This document shows, one piece after another, positions 41,166 to 53,412 of a stretch of 64,000 bases of DNA (positions are counted from its first letter, which is position 1; every line of letters begins with the position of its first letter). This DNA is from Bactericera cockerelli (Eukaryota; Arthropoda; Insecta; Hemiptera; Triozidae): NCBI GenBank assembly GCA_024516035.1, contig CM044966.1:20220576-20284575 (forward strand), given 5' to 3'. The translations under genes were made by a program, and so were the position numbers. Below the pieces are notes generated by a model. The model saw only the letters and a program-made list of their open reading frames with translations, was not told where the DNA came from and ran no database searches.

Positions 41166-41675
41166 TCCATGACTCATTGGATACAAAAACAATGGCGAGT
41201 TTTATAAATATATGAAAGCAGGGAACTGGTAGGCTCATCTCAACCCCATCATAACTGAATCAATTGCCTCCCTGCACGATGGTCCCATCATTTCTACAGA
41301 AAAAGGCACAAATATTTTGGATTAAAAAAAAAAAAAATTGATATTTTGCTTAGTATTTGTGTTATTTTATCACAATTTAGGTAGTACTACAAAATTATAG
41401 GACTGGTCCATATCTTCTTCTTTTTTAATTTGGGTTTATTGTTGCTTTCAACTGCTAGGTCATTTCACAACCCTCCATCAGCAGAAACCCATAAACCTTC
41501 TACACAGGTTAACCTCACCGAGCCTGGCTTGTGTAGGAATGTCAGCATGACAAAGTCTTCAAGTCTTTAATAATTTGGATGATAATATTTTATTGTAGTT
41601 CTATCATATTCTGAATTTTGATCATAAGCACAGTGAAAGAGACAAATTAAATCATCTGAAGACTCCTACACCATC

Positions 41676-41760
41676 ATGATAACAACTGAAGGTAGCGCAA
41701 CACCTGGAGTATGGAGCACCACCCTTATTGAAGTGAATACAGTTCTTGGTTTCTTTGAAG
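41676..41760 (+). CDS. Zinc-finger gene copy 3, exon 1
   Basis: 85 nt, the same peptide as copy 1 by eye, ending GAAG|GTATGG. Confidence 0.6.
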
Positions 41761-42354
41761 GTATGGATGTAGAACCTGAGGTAGATGAGTTTTTTTTACA
41801 AATATGCATAATATATTTTACTGTCTGGCCTGTTTTCAAGATATTATAAATTTAGATTGAATAACAATGGCTGGTGCTATCATTAAATGACAAACTTCAC
41901 GTTGGCTCAATTGCAGATTCACTCCATACAAGAACAATAGAATTTGTCAAATTCCTTTATAAACTAGGGTTTCCAATCCAATATTTATATTAAAAACCCA
42001 GGTTCCATTAAATTGACAGAACTGGCTATAAGGTTTTTTGAATTTATTTACACAAATTATGGTAAAAGACTAGTATTGATGAAAATCTTCATAGTAATAT
42101 TTCTGACTAGACTGATTTTTTCCCTCAAGAAAATTGTAAACAAAGGTAAACTCTCCCTCTCAGTTTATAAAATGTTGATTTTTTTGAAGTTTGATGTTGG
42201 GAATTACAAAATCAGAGCAAAGAATTTCTTTAACTAAAATGAACTCAATTTTCCAATTTCTAGTATTAGAAATTATAGGAAGTAAAATTGTTATGAAGAA
42301 ATTCTTGAATAAATCAATGCATACTGACTACCTTGTTTTGATACTATTTTACAG

Positions 42355-42541
42355 ATACCTGTAATGTTTACTTCAATCAAAATACTGTGTATACATCAAA
42401 AATCAAAACCGAAAAATCAGAATCCAAACCAGATATTGCTAATCAGATAACATTGAATTGGATGCAACATTTAAACTTTGCCAAGGACCAAGGAGGAGAA
42501 AACTTGTTGGCTTTCTATTACAGTGGATGTCTGTTTTTTAT
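42355..42541 (+). CDS. Zinc-finger gene copy 3, exon 2
   Basis: 187 nt between TTTTACAG and the donor GTAAGT, open in phase. The first residues are TCNVYFNQNTVYTSKIKTEK. Confidence 0.6.
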
Positions 42542-42631
42542 GTAAGTATTGGTAGTAACTAAATCTGTAAAATTTTGCACTATTAAATAAATAAATAAGG
42601 GATATATTATTATTATTATTATTATTAGGTG

Positions 42632-42958
42632 TTATAATGAGGGTTTTCGGTGTGAGATTGTCTCTAACTTAAATTGGAGTTGTTCTCTGTTAAAATTCTC
42701 TGTAATTTGTTTTGCTACGTTTTCTGTCCCACCCGTTTCTGTTCGGATCAAGTTGATGAAGATATCATTACTTACCGTTTTCCCTGTACTTTTAATATCA
42801 TCTCCTAGTGAGGCCAGGTCAAGGTTTTCCTTGACTTTCCCTGCCATATTGGCGTGCAACAGAATTTTAGATGTGGATATTCTCACTGTCTGATAATCTC
42901 TTACCTTAACACTCTTCTTATCTTTGTCTGTGAGAGGCCATGCAGGGTGATTTAACAT
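42632..42958 (-). pseudogene. Antisense LINE ORF1, C-terminal part (unit 3)
   Basis: A 108-codon frame, longer than in unit 1, with KVRDYQTVRISTSKILLHAN before the MAGKVKENLDLASLG segment. The preceding 270 bases are broken by indels, so it is detached from the 177-codon frame. Confidence 0.55.
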
Positions 42959-43230
42959 TATTAACCATAAAAATTTAATTTTGCCATTCTCCTGCTTTGC
43001 GTGATGTCTCTAGGGTTAGTTGTCGACATATGGGTATTCATTATATTTTTTTCTCATCAATTTTTTCAACAAGTTTTTTAATGTCTTTCTTTGCCTCCTG
43101 TGACCAAAAAGCCATATCTTGTTTAAAGTTCCTTTTCATCTTTCTTGATTTTACTTTGATGTGTTACTCTAAGACTGTACAGTCTAGAAATAGATTTACA
43201 ATGTCCCCAAGGCTTTCTCTGACAGTGAGG

Positions 43231-43764
43231 TCAGACCCAGGTTTTATTCTTCCTCTGATGAGAAAATAAGTGTTGAGTTCCCCTTCTTACCTTATGAAAG
43301 GGAGTGACTCCTGTCCACTTTGACTCTTTTGAATGCAGATTCGGGCATTTCTTGGCATCTAACAGTTTGTTCAAGTAGCTCCCATTGGTTGCACATTCAT
43401 GGATCATATCTCTTACCTTTCTTGTCTTTTCCTCTTTTGTGTCCTTTGTATCGCTCACCATTTGCTGGTCACTTCTTCGTATTCCCTGCTTTACTTTTTC
43501 CACTTCCCGAAGTGCCTCCTCAGGTTTCATGATGAACTCCTTCAACAGGGATCTGCTTCCAGGGTTCCAGTTTAGCCAGAGCCCCATCTGATCAATCTCC
43601 TCACACATCGCCTCAACAATCCTTGTGTACACCTCCACGGGATCCTCCGCGATCTCCTCATCAGTACCTGGTGTACCGCCGAACTGCTCATCACTTTGCT
43701 CCCCTGTGCCAGTGGTATTGTTAGGATTCCTCATCGGACTTCTAGCACAATGTTTACACTTCAC
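43231..43764 (-). CDS. Antisense LINE ORF1, N-terminal part (unit 3)
   Basis: A 177-codon frame almost identical to 14892-15428; differences seen include R for N in YTRxVEAMC and EEID for KEID. It lies in intron 2 on the strand opposite to the zinc-finger gene. Confidence 0.55.
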   Translation of the reverse strand: MKCKHCARSPMRNPNNTTGTGEQSDEQFGGTPGTDEEIAEDPVEVYTRIVEAMCEEIDQMGLWLNWNPGSRSLLKEFIMKPEEALREVEKVKQGIRRSDQQMVSDTKDTKEEKTRKVRDMIHECATNGSYLNKLLDAKKCPNLHSKESKWTGVTPFHKVRRGTQHLFSHQRKNKTWV

Positions 43765-44043
43765 AAAGCTGGTTACTCAGGAATTTGCTGACGCACGGTC
43801 CTGAGTCCAGAACACTTTCCTAAGTTAGAAAATAATATGATTGTTTATTTTTAATTTTACGAGAAAAATAACGACATTGACACACTTGCTTACGCTTTCC
43901 CATCTCAAACCAAACTCTGTCTGCCATGTATGTGTGTCCTAAATCTGCTGAATTAACTTGTATATCAGTCCTTGTCTTTTTTCATATTTACACTGGACAA
44001 TCCTGTATAAAATCATGTTTGTCATCATTTTTCTTGTTCCCAG

Positions 44044-46730
44044 AGTGACTAAAACCATTCCTCCCAAGACAGAACTTCTTGTAAGGAACTATAATCATGC
44101 TATCTGCCGCAAAAGAGAATGCTCAACACTCAATCATGATGAGAATAAACATCTTGATAACACCTGGTTCATTTGTATGCTATGCAGAATTCTGTTCCCT
44201 TCACTAAACAATGTAATAAAACACGCCAGATTTTGCAACAAAACTGGATGTATAATTGCCAAAGTAGATTACAGTAAAGAAAAAAACACTGCTGAAGATT
44301 ACAAGCCTTGCACAGTTTCACCTTGTGCATGCAATGGAGAAGCAGTGTTGGGGGATATCAATTGTGAGCCAGAGTATATTGGACATATGGAATCTACAGA
44401 TGGACCTCCTTCAAACACAATTTATGAAACTGAATCCCATATAGATAATATTAAATGTGGAACCACACAGTATAAATGTGTACATATAGAATCTACAGAT
44501 GCATCTCCGTCAAACACACTTCATGAAACTGAATTCAACAGATAATATAAATGTGAGCCACAAGGCAGTGTATATGTAGAATCTACAGACGCACCTCCTT
44601 CAAACACACTTCATGAAACTGAATTATTTACAGATAATATTAAATGTGAGCCACAGGATAGAGAACATATAGAATCTACAGATGCACCTCCTTCAAACAC
44701 AATTCATGAAACTTTAGTACTATAATGAGCACAAGGCAGATTAGAATTCAGACGCTTTCAACATCTGAATGAATATTTCAGATAAAATTAAATGTGAGCC
44801 ACAGGATAGTAGAACATATAGAATCTACAGATGCACCTCCTTCAAACACAATTCATGAAACTGAATTCCACGTAAACAGTATTAAATTTGAGACACAAGG
44901 CATTGTATATATTAAACAATTGCAGCTTCATCAAACACCATCTGATACTGAATCACTTATAGATAATATTGAATGTGAGCCACAGGACAGTGAATATATA
45001 AATCTTCAGATGCACCTCCTTCAAACACACTTCATGAAACTGAATTATATACTGAAATATTAAATGTGAGCCACAGGATAGTGAAACTATGAATCTACAG
45101 ATGCACTCCTTCAAACACAATTCATGAACGAATTCCCGTAACAGTATTAAATTTGAGAACAATCTTATGTGAAAGTCTCATGCTCGATCAAGCATTTAAA
45201 TCTCACATGAGGATTCACTCTGGTGAGAAGCCTTTCAGTTGTGAGATTTGTAGAAAATCTTTCACTGAATCTAATACTCTAAAAATCACACGAGGATTCA
45301 CACTGGTGAGAAGCCTTTCAGTTGTGAGATATGTAGAAATTCTTTCACTGAATCAATACTTTAAAAAGGCACAAGAGGATTCACTCTGGTGAGAAGCCTT
45401 TCAGTTGTGAGATATGTAGAAAATCTTTCATGTTCATATCGATTTAAAAATTCACATGAGGATTCACTCTGGTGAGAAGCCTTTCAGTTGTGAGATCTGT
45501 AGAAAATCTTTCACTCAATCTTGTATTTAAAAAGTCACATGAAGATTCACACTGGTGAGAAGCCTTTCAGTTGTGAGATCTGTAGAAAATCTTTCACTCA
45601 ATCTTAGTGATTTAAAATCACATGAAGATTCACTCTGGTGAGAAGCCTTTCAGTTGTGAGATCTGTAGAAAATCTTTCACTGATCTGTAATTTAAAAATC
45701 ACATGAGGTTCACACTGGTGAGAAGCCTTTCAGTTGTGAGATCTGTAGAAAATCTTTCACTCAATCTTGTAATTTAAAAAGTCACATGAAGATTCACACT
45801 GGTGAGAAGCCTTTCAGTTGTGAGATCTGTAGAAAATCTTTCACTCGATCTCGTAATTTAAAAGGTCACATGAAGATTCACACTGGTGAGAAGCCTTTCA
45901 GTTGTGAGGTATGTAGAAAATCTTTCACTCGATCCAGTGATTTAAAAAGACACATGAGGGTTCACACTGGTGAGAAGCCTTTCAGTTGTGAGATATGTAG
46001 AAAATCTTTGAATCAATTTAGCAGTTTAAATAGTCATATGAAGATTCACTCTGGTGAGAAGCCTTTCAGTTGTGAGATCTGTAGAAAACCTTTCACTGGA
46101 TCTCGTAATTTAAAAAAACACATGAGGGTTCACACTGGTGAGAAGCCTTTCAATTGTGAGATATGTAAAAAATCTTTCACTCAATCGAGTAATTTAAAAA
46201 GTCACATGAAGATTCACACTGGTGAGAAGCCTTTCAGTTGCGACATATGTGGAAAGTCTCATGCTCGAACAAGCCATTTAAAATCTCATATGAGGATTCA
46301 CTCTGGTGAGAAGCCTTTCAGTTGTGAGGTATGTAGAAAATCTTTCACCGAATCTTATACTTTAAAAAGTCACATGAAGATTCACACTGGTGAGAAGCCT
46401 TTCAGTTGTGAGATATGTAGAAAATCTTTCACTAAATCCAGCAATTTAAAAAGTCACATGAGGATTCACAGTGGTGAGAAGCCTTTCAGTTGTGAGGTAT
46501 GTAGAAAATCTTTCACAGAATCTAATACTTTAAAAAATCACATGAGGATTCACACTGGTGAGAAGCCTTTCAGTTGTAAGGTATGTAGAAAATCTTTTAA
46601 TAGATCTAATTATTTAAAAAGTCACATGAGGATTCACACTGGAGATAATCATTTCAGTTGTGAGATATGTGAGAAGTCTTTTGCTAAGAAATTTCAAATC
46701 AGAGAACACTTGAGAGCACATGCTAGATGA
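44044..46730 (+). pseudogene. Zinc-finger gene copy 3, exon 3, with many frameshifts in 44500-45790
   Basis: The acceptor and first 165 codons are intact (C2HC finger; frame open to 44545). From about 44530 to 45785 the sequence follows copy 2 but with frequent single-base losses, so no frame lasts more than about 80 codons. From 45786 it is clean again, with eleven complete C2H2 fingers (RSRNLK, RSSDLK, NQFSSLN, GSRNLK, QSSNLK, ARTSHLK, ESYTLK, KSSNLK, ESNTLK, NRSNYLK and the terminal FAKKFQIREH) and the natural stop at 46730. About seven more fingers are recognisable in the damaged part. Because flanks on both sides are nearly perfect, assembly error is a better explanation than decay. Finger identities differ from the other copies. 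Confidence 0.78.
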
Positions 46731-47892
46731 AAGATTTTCGGATTATTTGTAAGGTCTCTGTACAGTTTCATTTAAAACAATAAAACTGGCCTCCAAGGAC
46801 AAACTCTAAACAAATTGAGAAGATAAAAAAATGTAGGTCAAACAGATAAACTAGCACAATCAACAAACATTACTAATATACAGGATTCGAAAAAAAAGAA
46901 TATTATAGAAAATGTAAATATTGAAAATGCTGAAATTCATTCACCATTAAATCGAGGGGGAAACATTTTTTACTGAGTTTTGTTTTCCTATCACTGCCAG
47001 GGTTGGCCTCAGGGGGGTTAACTTTAGAATATTAAATAGAAAGACACTGTCTATGTGACATTTCGGAAAATAAGCTGACAGTAGAAGTATTTTAAGACAA
47101 ATTTGAGTTTTCTACAATCAAATAGGGTCACAGATATTGTACATTACATCTCAGATAATGCAGCAATATTTATATAATAAATTAATTTATTTTTTGTAAA
47201 AATTCCGTCTATATTTTTTTATACCATCAGTTTTACCAGGGGAAATTTCAAGGAGTCAACATTTCTAGAAAAAGAGTGAAAAGGCTATCCGTTTTCGAGT
47301 ATAAATTGTGCTATTATTTATCCTAATTTAAGGTATCTTGAAAACATTGTCGGAGACAAGTACTGCACTCGGTTTTTAGCCTCTTTCTAAATAAATTGAA
47401 GTAATATTAGCCCTGTTCCTACTATGGGCTGAACAATAAGACTCATAGCATTTATTCAGTACAAATTTTACTAGAAAACCAATAGTTTTTAACATAAAAA
47501 GAAGTTGACACCTCCCCTGGTAAAGCTAATGGTAAAAAAGGGGCAAATAAGTTATTTTAAATGGCAAAACATTTTTTTAACAAATTTAACTAAAAAAATT
47601 ATTAATATCTTTAAAAAAATGTCGCGTACCTCTGATGTTCAATGTACCATTAGACGCTTCGCAATGAATTGTGATATTAAATTTGTGAAGCAATTTCGCC
47701 CTGAGTTTATTAACATTTACTTAAAAATATATTATTTTTTTTTTTATTAAAAAAAAATTGTTTTTCACTGCCTTTTTTGTTTCATAGGCATGAAACAGGA
47801 GCAATTGTTGATGCTTGTGGTCTGTGTTGTATCTTGCTCATCCCGTAGTATGCTTCCCCTGTGATGGCAGAGAAGTGACTTTTATTTGACAA
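46731..47892. repeat. 3' flank of unit 3
   Basis: Collinear with 36100-37240. More diverged from units 1, 2 and 4 than those are from each other, so unit 3 is probably the older branch for this segment. Confidence 0.65.
46779..46784 (+). promoter_or_regulatory. Poly(A) signal, copy 3
   Basis: AATAAA 49 nt after the stop codon. Confidence 0.6.
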
Positions 47893-48139
47893 CTAGCGGG
47901 CTGTCGACCGCTTTGCGGGCCGAGGCATGGTCGTAAAGCAAAAAATCCGTTTTCGCCAATAGCAGATGTTGTAGTGGGAATTTCGAAAAATCCCGTCTTA
48001 TTGCACATCTAGTTTATAAGACAAAGCTACCTACCAAAATTCAGTTTCCTAGGACCTACCAGTTCGGAGAAACAGTGATGAATGAGTGAGTGAGTGAGTC
48101 AGTCAGTCAGTGAGTGAAACTCTTTTATAAGTATAGATA
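47893..48139. mobile_element. Short element with GACCGCTTTGCGGGC hairpin, copy 2
   Basis: Same family as 40272-40505 (CTAGCGGGCTGTCGACCGCT start, GTGA/GTCA run, TATAAGTATAGAT end). Absent from the equivalent place in unit 2 (about 37240-37260). Confidence 0.65.
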
Positions 48140-48224
48140 TTTCCAATTTAGGCACTTAGACAACACGAGCGCACCGAAAGGTATCCCTGAAAAACAGCTG
48201 TAAGCAAATTAAGAATACAAAATT

Positions 48225-48303
48225 TTGTCGGTACGGGGGATCGAACTCGGGACCTTCCGCATGGCAAGCGAGTGCTTAACCATTGAGCTAATCGCGCGCT
48301 CTA
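48225..48303 (-). repeat. tRNA-like SINE head, unit 3
   Basis: Best copy of this head: A box TTAGCTCAATGGTTAAGC and B box GAGTTCGATCCCC on the minus strand, with a CTTGCCATG anticodon-loop-like sequence. Confidence 0.65.
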
Positions 48304-49359
48304 TTTTATTGTATCCATCCTTGATACAGCTATAACCTATAACGCGTTAATCGAAAGTTTCAGAAATGTAAACCTAATTCTTTCGAGATATCGAGAATTT
48401 TCGAACAAGGTATAACTCGTTATGTTTTTCAGTTAAAACTTTTCACGGATGGTCGTCCGGCTGTCTGACAAAATCGATCAGAAACTGACATCATCAGAAT
48501 AGGTCGAGTTTTAGTTAATTCGAAGGGTCTTTATAAAATGCGTTAATTATCAACAAAATTTATCATTCTGCAACTTACGGTTATTGAGTTATTGGTCAAC
48601 GTAGCTCACTGAAATTTGTTGCAATGAACTTCTCTCAACGGACTTTTAACACAATATGCCTCAAGACATATCTCTGCTTTTAAGATTTTTAAGTAGGTCC
48701 GTGCTGAGCCTGACTGGGTCAGTGTAGGCAATTTTTTTTTTTGCTGAAACTAAATCTTCTAAAAAATTAAGGAATTTGGGTTTTTGTGATTTCCTATATT
48801 TACAGCTGTTCTTGTGATACGGGGGGCGGGGTGGAACATTATGGACAGCCTGTATATCCGTAAATACCAAACTCTGTGTTCATTTTCTAATGGTTGTATA
48901 CCTAGAACCTAACACTTAAAGAGCTCTCACTCAGATTTTGTCTAAAATAATCTTTCGTAGCAAAGATGTTCATTGAGAAGGAAATTTTTGTACTGCAAAA
49001 GCTCTAGTTCAAAAAATAACTTATTTACCATTCATTCTAGATGGGGGTTGTGACATATCAAATCCAATGATTCTGAGGTGTTGATTACGCATTATTTTTA
49101 GCTATCTGTTACCGTTGAGTCACCATTAGCGGTTCAAATTTAGACGGAGTTGGCTTTAAAGATGGAAATTATTGTAATTATTTTTAATAAATTATAATTT
49201 TCATGTTGTCAAAAAAAGAAGAAGAAAATCGTCGTGTCACACGTGATGTTAGTACCTGATCTCATATTGGCTCCACAACTTCCTAATGTTACATATGTAA
49301 CAGGTTCTATGTTCTTCAAGGTTTGTTATTTTTTTAATATATAAATATCACTATATAAT
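48304..49359. repeat. Distal 3' flank of unit 3
   Basis: Collinear with 37412-38747 but lacking the 5S SINE. Non-coding. Confidence 0.65.
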
Positions 49360-49435
49360 AGATCTGCTTGTTTTTACGTCTGGTGCCACGCTCACATCCC
49401 ATCCACAACAACGCATCTAGACATGTATTACTAAT

Positions 49436-51076
49436 CGAAGTGTCTAGAAGCCCGCCGATTGAAACTGAGGTTGACCGCTACGCAGCGTTCGTGTAGCATC
49501 CTTATCAAGTTTTTCAGTTTCATTATTCGCGGAATTTTGCTCATGTAATACTTATTTTGACACCAGATCTCAACTGTTGGGTAGCGATGCGGTATAAGCA
49601 TGTCGCTTATGACGCGCGTGTTGAGGGTATGTCTTCAAATCATGCTCTCGTCAATTTTTTTTTTTTAATTTTTTAAACTGATGTAACATTTTTTTTATTA
49701 ATGATTTTTTCTTTTATTATTATTATAATTTTTAACCCTTTCAACCCTAATGGGATTATACGTCCCAGAGATAGCTTTTCCTGTTCAAGTGGGATTATAT
49801 GTCCCAAAACTACTAACAGAACACCGGTCTCAGTGTTGTTTGATCACGTATCTAGTTTTCTGTCACGTGACCAAGTTTCATGTTAATACCATGTCTAGTT
49901 CTACCTCCAGATCAGTTTGATTTCAGCAAGTGCACAGAGCAGGTATGTCGAATCTCAAAATAATTACGTAAGTGCTATTTATTTTCAAATCCATGAAAGC
50001 TAAGTGCAGAAATGCAGTTATTTAGAGTGCTTATAGTGTTTTATAGTGTTTAGAATAATTTCCAATGTAATATCTATAACCTAGCTCAAGTTGTTCAAGT
50101 GAATAGGGAGGGACTTCTTGGTGGGACATATTGTCCCAGTAGTATTTTTTGGAGACCACCTGGGATACTACGACCCAATCGTTGTTCGTGATGGGATTTT
50201 TTGTCCCATCAGTACTTTTTACTCGGGACTATTTGACCCAATAGTAGTTTTTCGTGAAATTATTTTTAGACCAGGAGTTTTTTTCATGTTATTTTTTATT
50301 TTTCGTTTTGATTTTCAAAAAAAAAAATTGATACCAAAAATTAGCTCTAAATGTTGTCATTACTATTCTTGAAGCCCAATATACAGGTTTTAAAAATACT
50401 AATGGGACATAGTGTCCCACCAAAGAATACTAATGGGATGTTGTGTCCCACCAAAGAATACGGCTGGGATATAGAGTCCCACGAAAGAATACGGCTGGGA
50501 CTTATTATCCCAGCATTTTCCGGAAAAACGGCAAAAGATAAAATCTTCAAACTTTGTACAGTTCTTATTTATGACCCAATAAATAAGATCCAATGAAGAA
50601 AATCATAAAATTTATACGCTGCAAAAGTCGGGTTGAAAGGGTTAAACTAAAATAATAATTATTTGTATGAGACTTAATGGGCAAAGGTAGGGTTAGGTAA
50701 AGTTAACGAGGTGAAATTGCACGATAGATCACTGACTTCAGTTTGTTGGGTAGGATGGTTGGGTGAGGGGCTTAGGTTAGGTTGAAATTAGTGCAGGGTT
50801 AGACCGGGTCGCTGCCTCACCCAAGCTATCCTAGCTGGCTAACGAAACACAACATTTAGACTGAAAAATTAATAGTAATTCCGCGAATATTGGAACTGTT
50901 CGGCTGACATCCAAAAAAATAAAAGCAACCGTGTTCGGCTTTGGAAGCGCTCCCAACCAACTAACCATTCAGCTGCCAATACTCATATTAGGAAGCTTCA
51001 AACTTTGAGAGGATGCTACACGAATGCTGCGTAGCGGTCAACCTCAGTTTCAATCGGCGGGCTTCTAGCAACGGCC
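49436..51076. mobile_element. Mutator-like non-autonomous element with 60-bp TIRs
   Basis: A perfect 9-bp duplication ATTACTAAT (49427-49435; 51077-51085) and long inverted ends sharing CTAGAAGCCCGCCGATTGAA through GTGTAGCATCCT (about 49443-49501 and, inverted, 51009-51068). The outermost 6-7 bases of the two ends differ. Length is 1641 bp, of which 906 is a nested piggyBac-like element. The empty site is seen in unit 2 near 38812-38825. There is no transposase. Duplication length and long TIRs fit the Mutator group. Confidence 0.82.
49736..50641. mobile_element. piggyBac-like MITE with ten GGGA-N7-TCCC palindromes
   Basis: Flanked by TTAA (49732-49735; 50642-50645) with terminal repeats CCCTTTCAACCC and its exact inverse. 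TTAA plus ends starting CCC are hallmarks of piggyBac elements. Ten copies of a palindrome of the form TGGGAxxxxxxxTCCCA lie near the ends: 49754, 49790, 50122, 50160, 50193, 50225, 50403, 50434, 50466 and 50497 (approximate starts), the last four at 31-bp spacing. No transposase is visible; frames that cross the palindromes are by-products of their repetition. Confidence 0.85.
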
Positions 51077-51087
51077 ATTACTAATAT

Positions 51088-51368
51088 GTGTACCCGGCCT
51101 TACGCGTTACATTATGGGGATGTGGACCCGGCCTAACGCGTCACATCACAGAGATGTGGATCCGGCCTAACGCGTCACATCACAGAGATGTGGATCCGGC
51201 CTAACGCGTCACATCACAGAGATGTAGATCCGGCCTAACGCGTCACATCACAGAGATGTGGACCCGGCCTAGCGCGTCACATCACAGAGATGTGGATCCG
51301 GCCCAACGCGTCACATCACAGAGATGTGGATCCGCCCTAACGCGTCACATCACAGATATGTGGATCCG
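51088..51368 (+). repeat. 34-bp satellite, array F
   Basis: About eight units of the array D subtype. Confidence 0.92.
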
Positions 51369-51560
51369 GTTTACCACAGCATGAGGTAAACAAAAAATTC
51401 AAATAAATTGAACCAATCAGAGGCCGGGATTTGTAGAAAGAGGAACAATCAGCCGTTCAATGTTGGACGCATGAATTTGTTCAATTCGAGATAGGCAAGG
51501 TTCTCTCTATGTTATATGATCTCAGTGATTCGCACCCAAAAAATGCCGGAGGTATTATGT

Positions 51561-51652
51561 ACGCGTTAGGCCAGATCCAAATCTCCGTGATGTGACGCGT
51601 TAGGCTGGGTCCACATCTCCGTGATGTGAAGCGTTAGGCCGGGTCCACATCT
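51561..51652 (-). repeat. 34-bp satellite, inverted array G
   Basis: Three inverted units after the core at 51366-51560, a shortened version of array E. It breaks off abruptly into sequence matching unit 3 at 39868. Confidence 0.9.
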
Positions 51653-52600
51653 CAAAATATTTTCTCATAGAACATCAGACTTCATACTGGGGACCAATTT
51701 TTTGTTTCAAGATCCTAACTCAAACTGTTCTCGAGAAAGAGATAGTGGCTGGGTGGGTGGTTTCGATCACCCTGTAAAATGAAAGATAAAACATACATCA
51801 AGACCAAATTAAGAGAACCGGACTTTATAGTCAAGGGACAGATACGGGGATACGCCTCCTGCTCTTAAAAAAACGTCATAATGGTGGCAATGTCTAGCTA
51901 AAAAAACGTCATAATGGTGGCAATGTCTTCAGCTTCAATTTATTTTGTTTTTAGAATTTTTGGTCTAGACCGCTGATATTTTAACCTCCTTGGCTCAAAT
52001 CACAGGGGTTCTCAAAAAGTATTCGACGAATGGCTCATTTATTGAAAATTTAACTTTTCTTTGAAAACTTGTCTCTCCGCGGAATCTTGAAATCTCTAGT
52101 TAAACAACGTCTAGCGAGTTGAAGACTTCATCATTCTGGCATCCCGGTCAAACCCAGGCTGGGTTATGGGAAGCAGGTTTGTGAGTTTCTTGCGAATCGA
52201 GTTTAACACCCCCCTCCTATATAACCATGTAATTGAAAAATGATTAATGATGTTAAACCCTATTCAAATCAACAAAACTTTTTCAATTTACAAGATTGAT
52301 AAAAAAAATTGAATTTTACAAGTGTTAATTTCTCTTCACCTGACCATTGTATCCATAACAGATCCAAACATTTCCTCTCAGTTATTCTCATGCATGCGGA
52401 AACTCTGCACTCTAGGTTCTCTTGTTATTGCAGCTGTTTGAAAAACCTTCACCAATGATCAGGTATATGTCTCACTAGAGGACTATAAACAGTGAATGTA
52501 CTAGCTGTAGCCAAGCTATTTGTTTTAGAAAATGAAGTTTTGCCCCAACACCACTCTCACATCACTATAGGGTTCATTACCTTCACATCAATGCCATTCC
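51653..52600. other. Unit 4 upstream flank
   Basis: Collinear with 39868-41040, without the hairpin element. It includes the SINE tail fragment at about 52146-52265 and a small local repeat of AAAAACGTCATAATGGTGGC near 51868-51920. No gene. Confidence 0.55.
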
Positions 52601-52715
52601 AGAAACAAAAAAAAACTTGGTTAGAATATTACGCTCCAGCTGGGATTCAAACCCGCAACTTCTGGGTCAGGGACTAATGCTCTTAACCAATGAGTCAGGG
52701 AGGTTGGCTAGCCAA
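52600..52715 (-). repeat. tRNA-derived SINE, unit 4
   Basis: Counterpart of 12733-12855, with intact A and B boxes. Confidence 0.6.
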
Positions 52716-53229
52716 GCTCCATGACTCATTGGATACAAAAACAATGGCGAGTTTTATAAATATATGAAAGCAGGGAACTGGTAGGCTCATCTCAACCCCA
52801 TCATAACTGAATCAATTGCCTCCCTGCACCATGGTCCCATCATTTCTACAGAAAAAGGCACAAATATTTTGGATTTAAAAAATAAAAAAAATTGATATTT
52901 TGCTTAGTATTTGTGTTATTTTATCACAATTTAGGTAGTACTACAAAATTATAGGACTGGTCCATATCTTCTTCTTTTTTAATTTGGGTTTATTGTTGCT
53001 TTCAACTGCTAGGTCATTTCACAACCCTCCATCAGCAGAAACCCATAAACCTTCTACACAGGTTAACCTCACCGAGCCTGGCTTGTGTAGGAATGTCAGC
53101 ATGACAAAGTCTTCAAGTCTTTAATAATTTGGATGATAATATTTTATTGTAGTTCTATCATATTCTGAATTTTGATCATAAGCACAGTGAAAGAGACAAA
53201 TTAAATCATCTGAAGACTCCTACACCATC

Positions 53230-53314
53230 ATGATAACAACTGAAGGTAGAGCAACACCTGGAGTATGGAGCACCACCCTTATTGAAGTGAATACAGTTCT
53301 TGGTTTCTTCGAAG
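53230..53314 (+). CDS. Zinc-finger gene copy 4, exon 1
   Basis: 85 nt from ATG to GAAG|GTATGG, with one visible change (GRATPGVW for GSATPGVW). Confidence 0.6.
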
Positions 53315-53412
53315 GTATGGATGTAGAACCTGAGGTAGATGAGTTTTTTTTACAAATATGCATAATATATTTTACTGTCTGGCCTGTTTTCAAGATATTA
53401 TAAATTTAGATT

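Larger units (their letters stand above)
38748..49359 (+). repeat. Segmental duplication unit 3 (zinc-finger copy 3)
   Basis: 10.6 kb, the most compact unit. It is collinear with unit 4 over satellite, flank, SINE pieces, exons 1-2, antisense ORF1, exon 3 and 3' flank. Confidence 0.8.

Noticed and set aside
48225..48303. tRNA-Gly gene on the minus strand
   Set aside because: GCC lies where an anticodon would be, but the acceptor arms do not pair. The copy at 37330-37412 has drifted as a repeat would.
50118..50596. Protein-coding frames across the GGGA-N7-TCCC region
   Set aside because: Overlapping frames on both strands result from the palindromes. No frame spans the element and no domain is seen.
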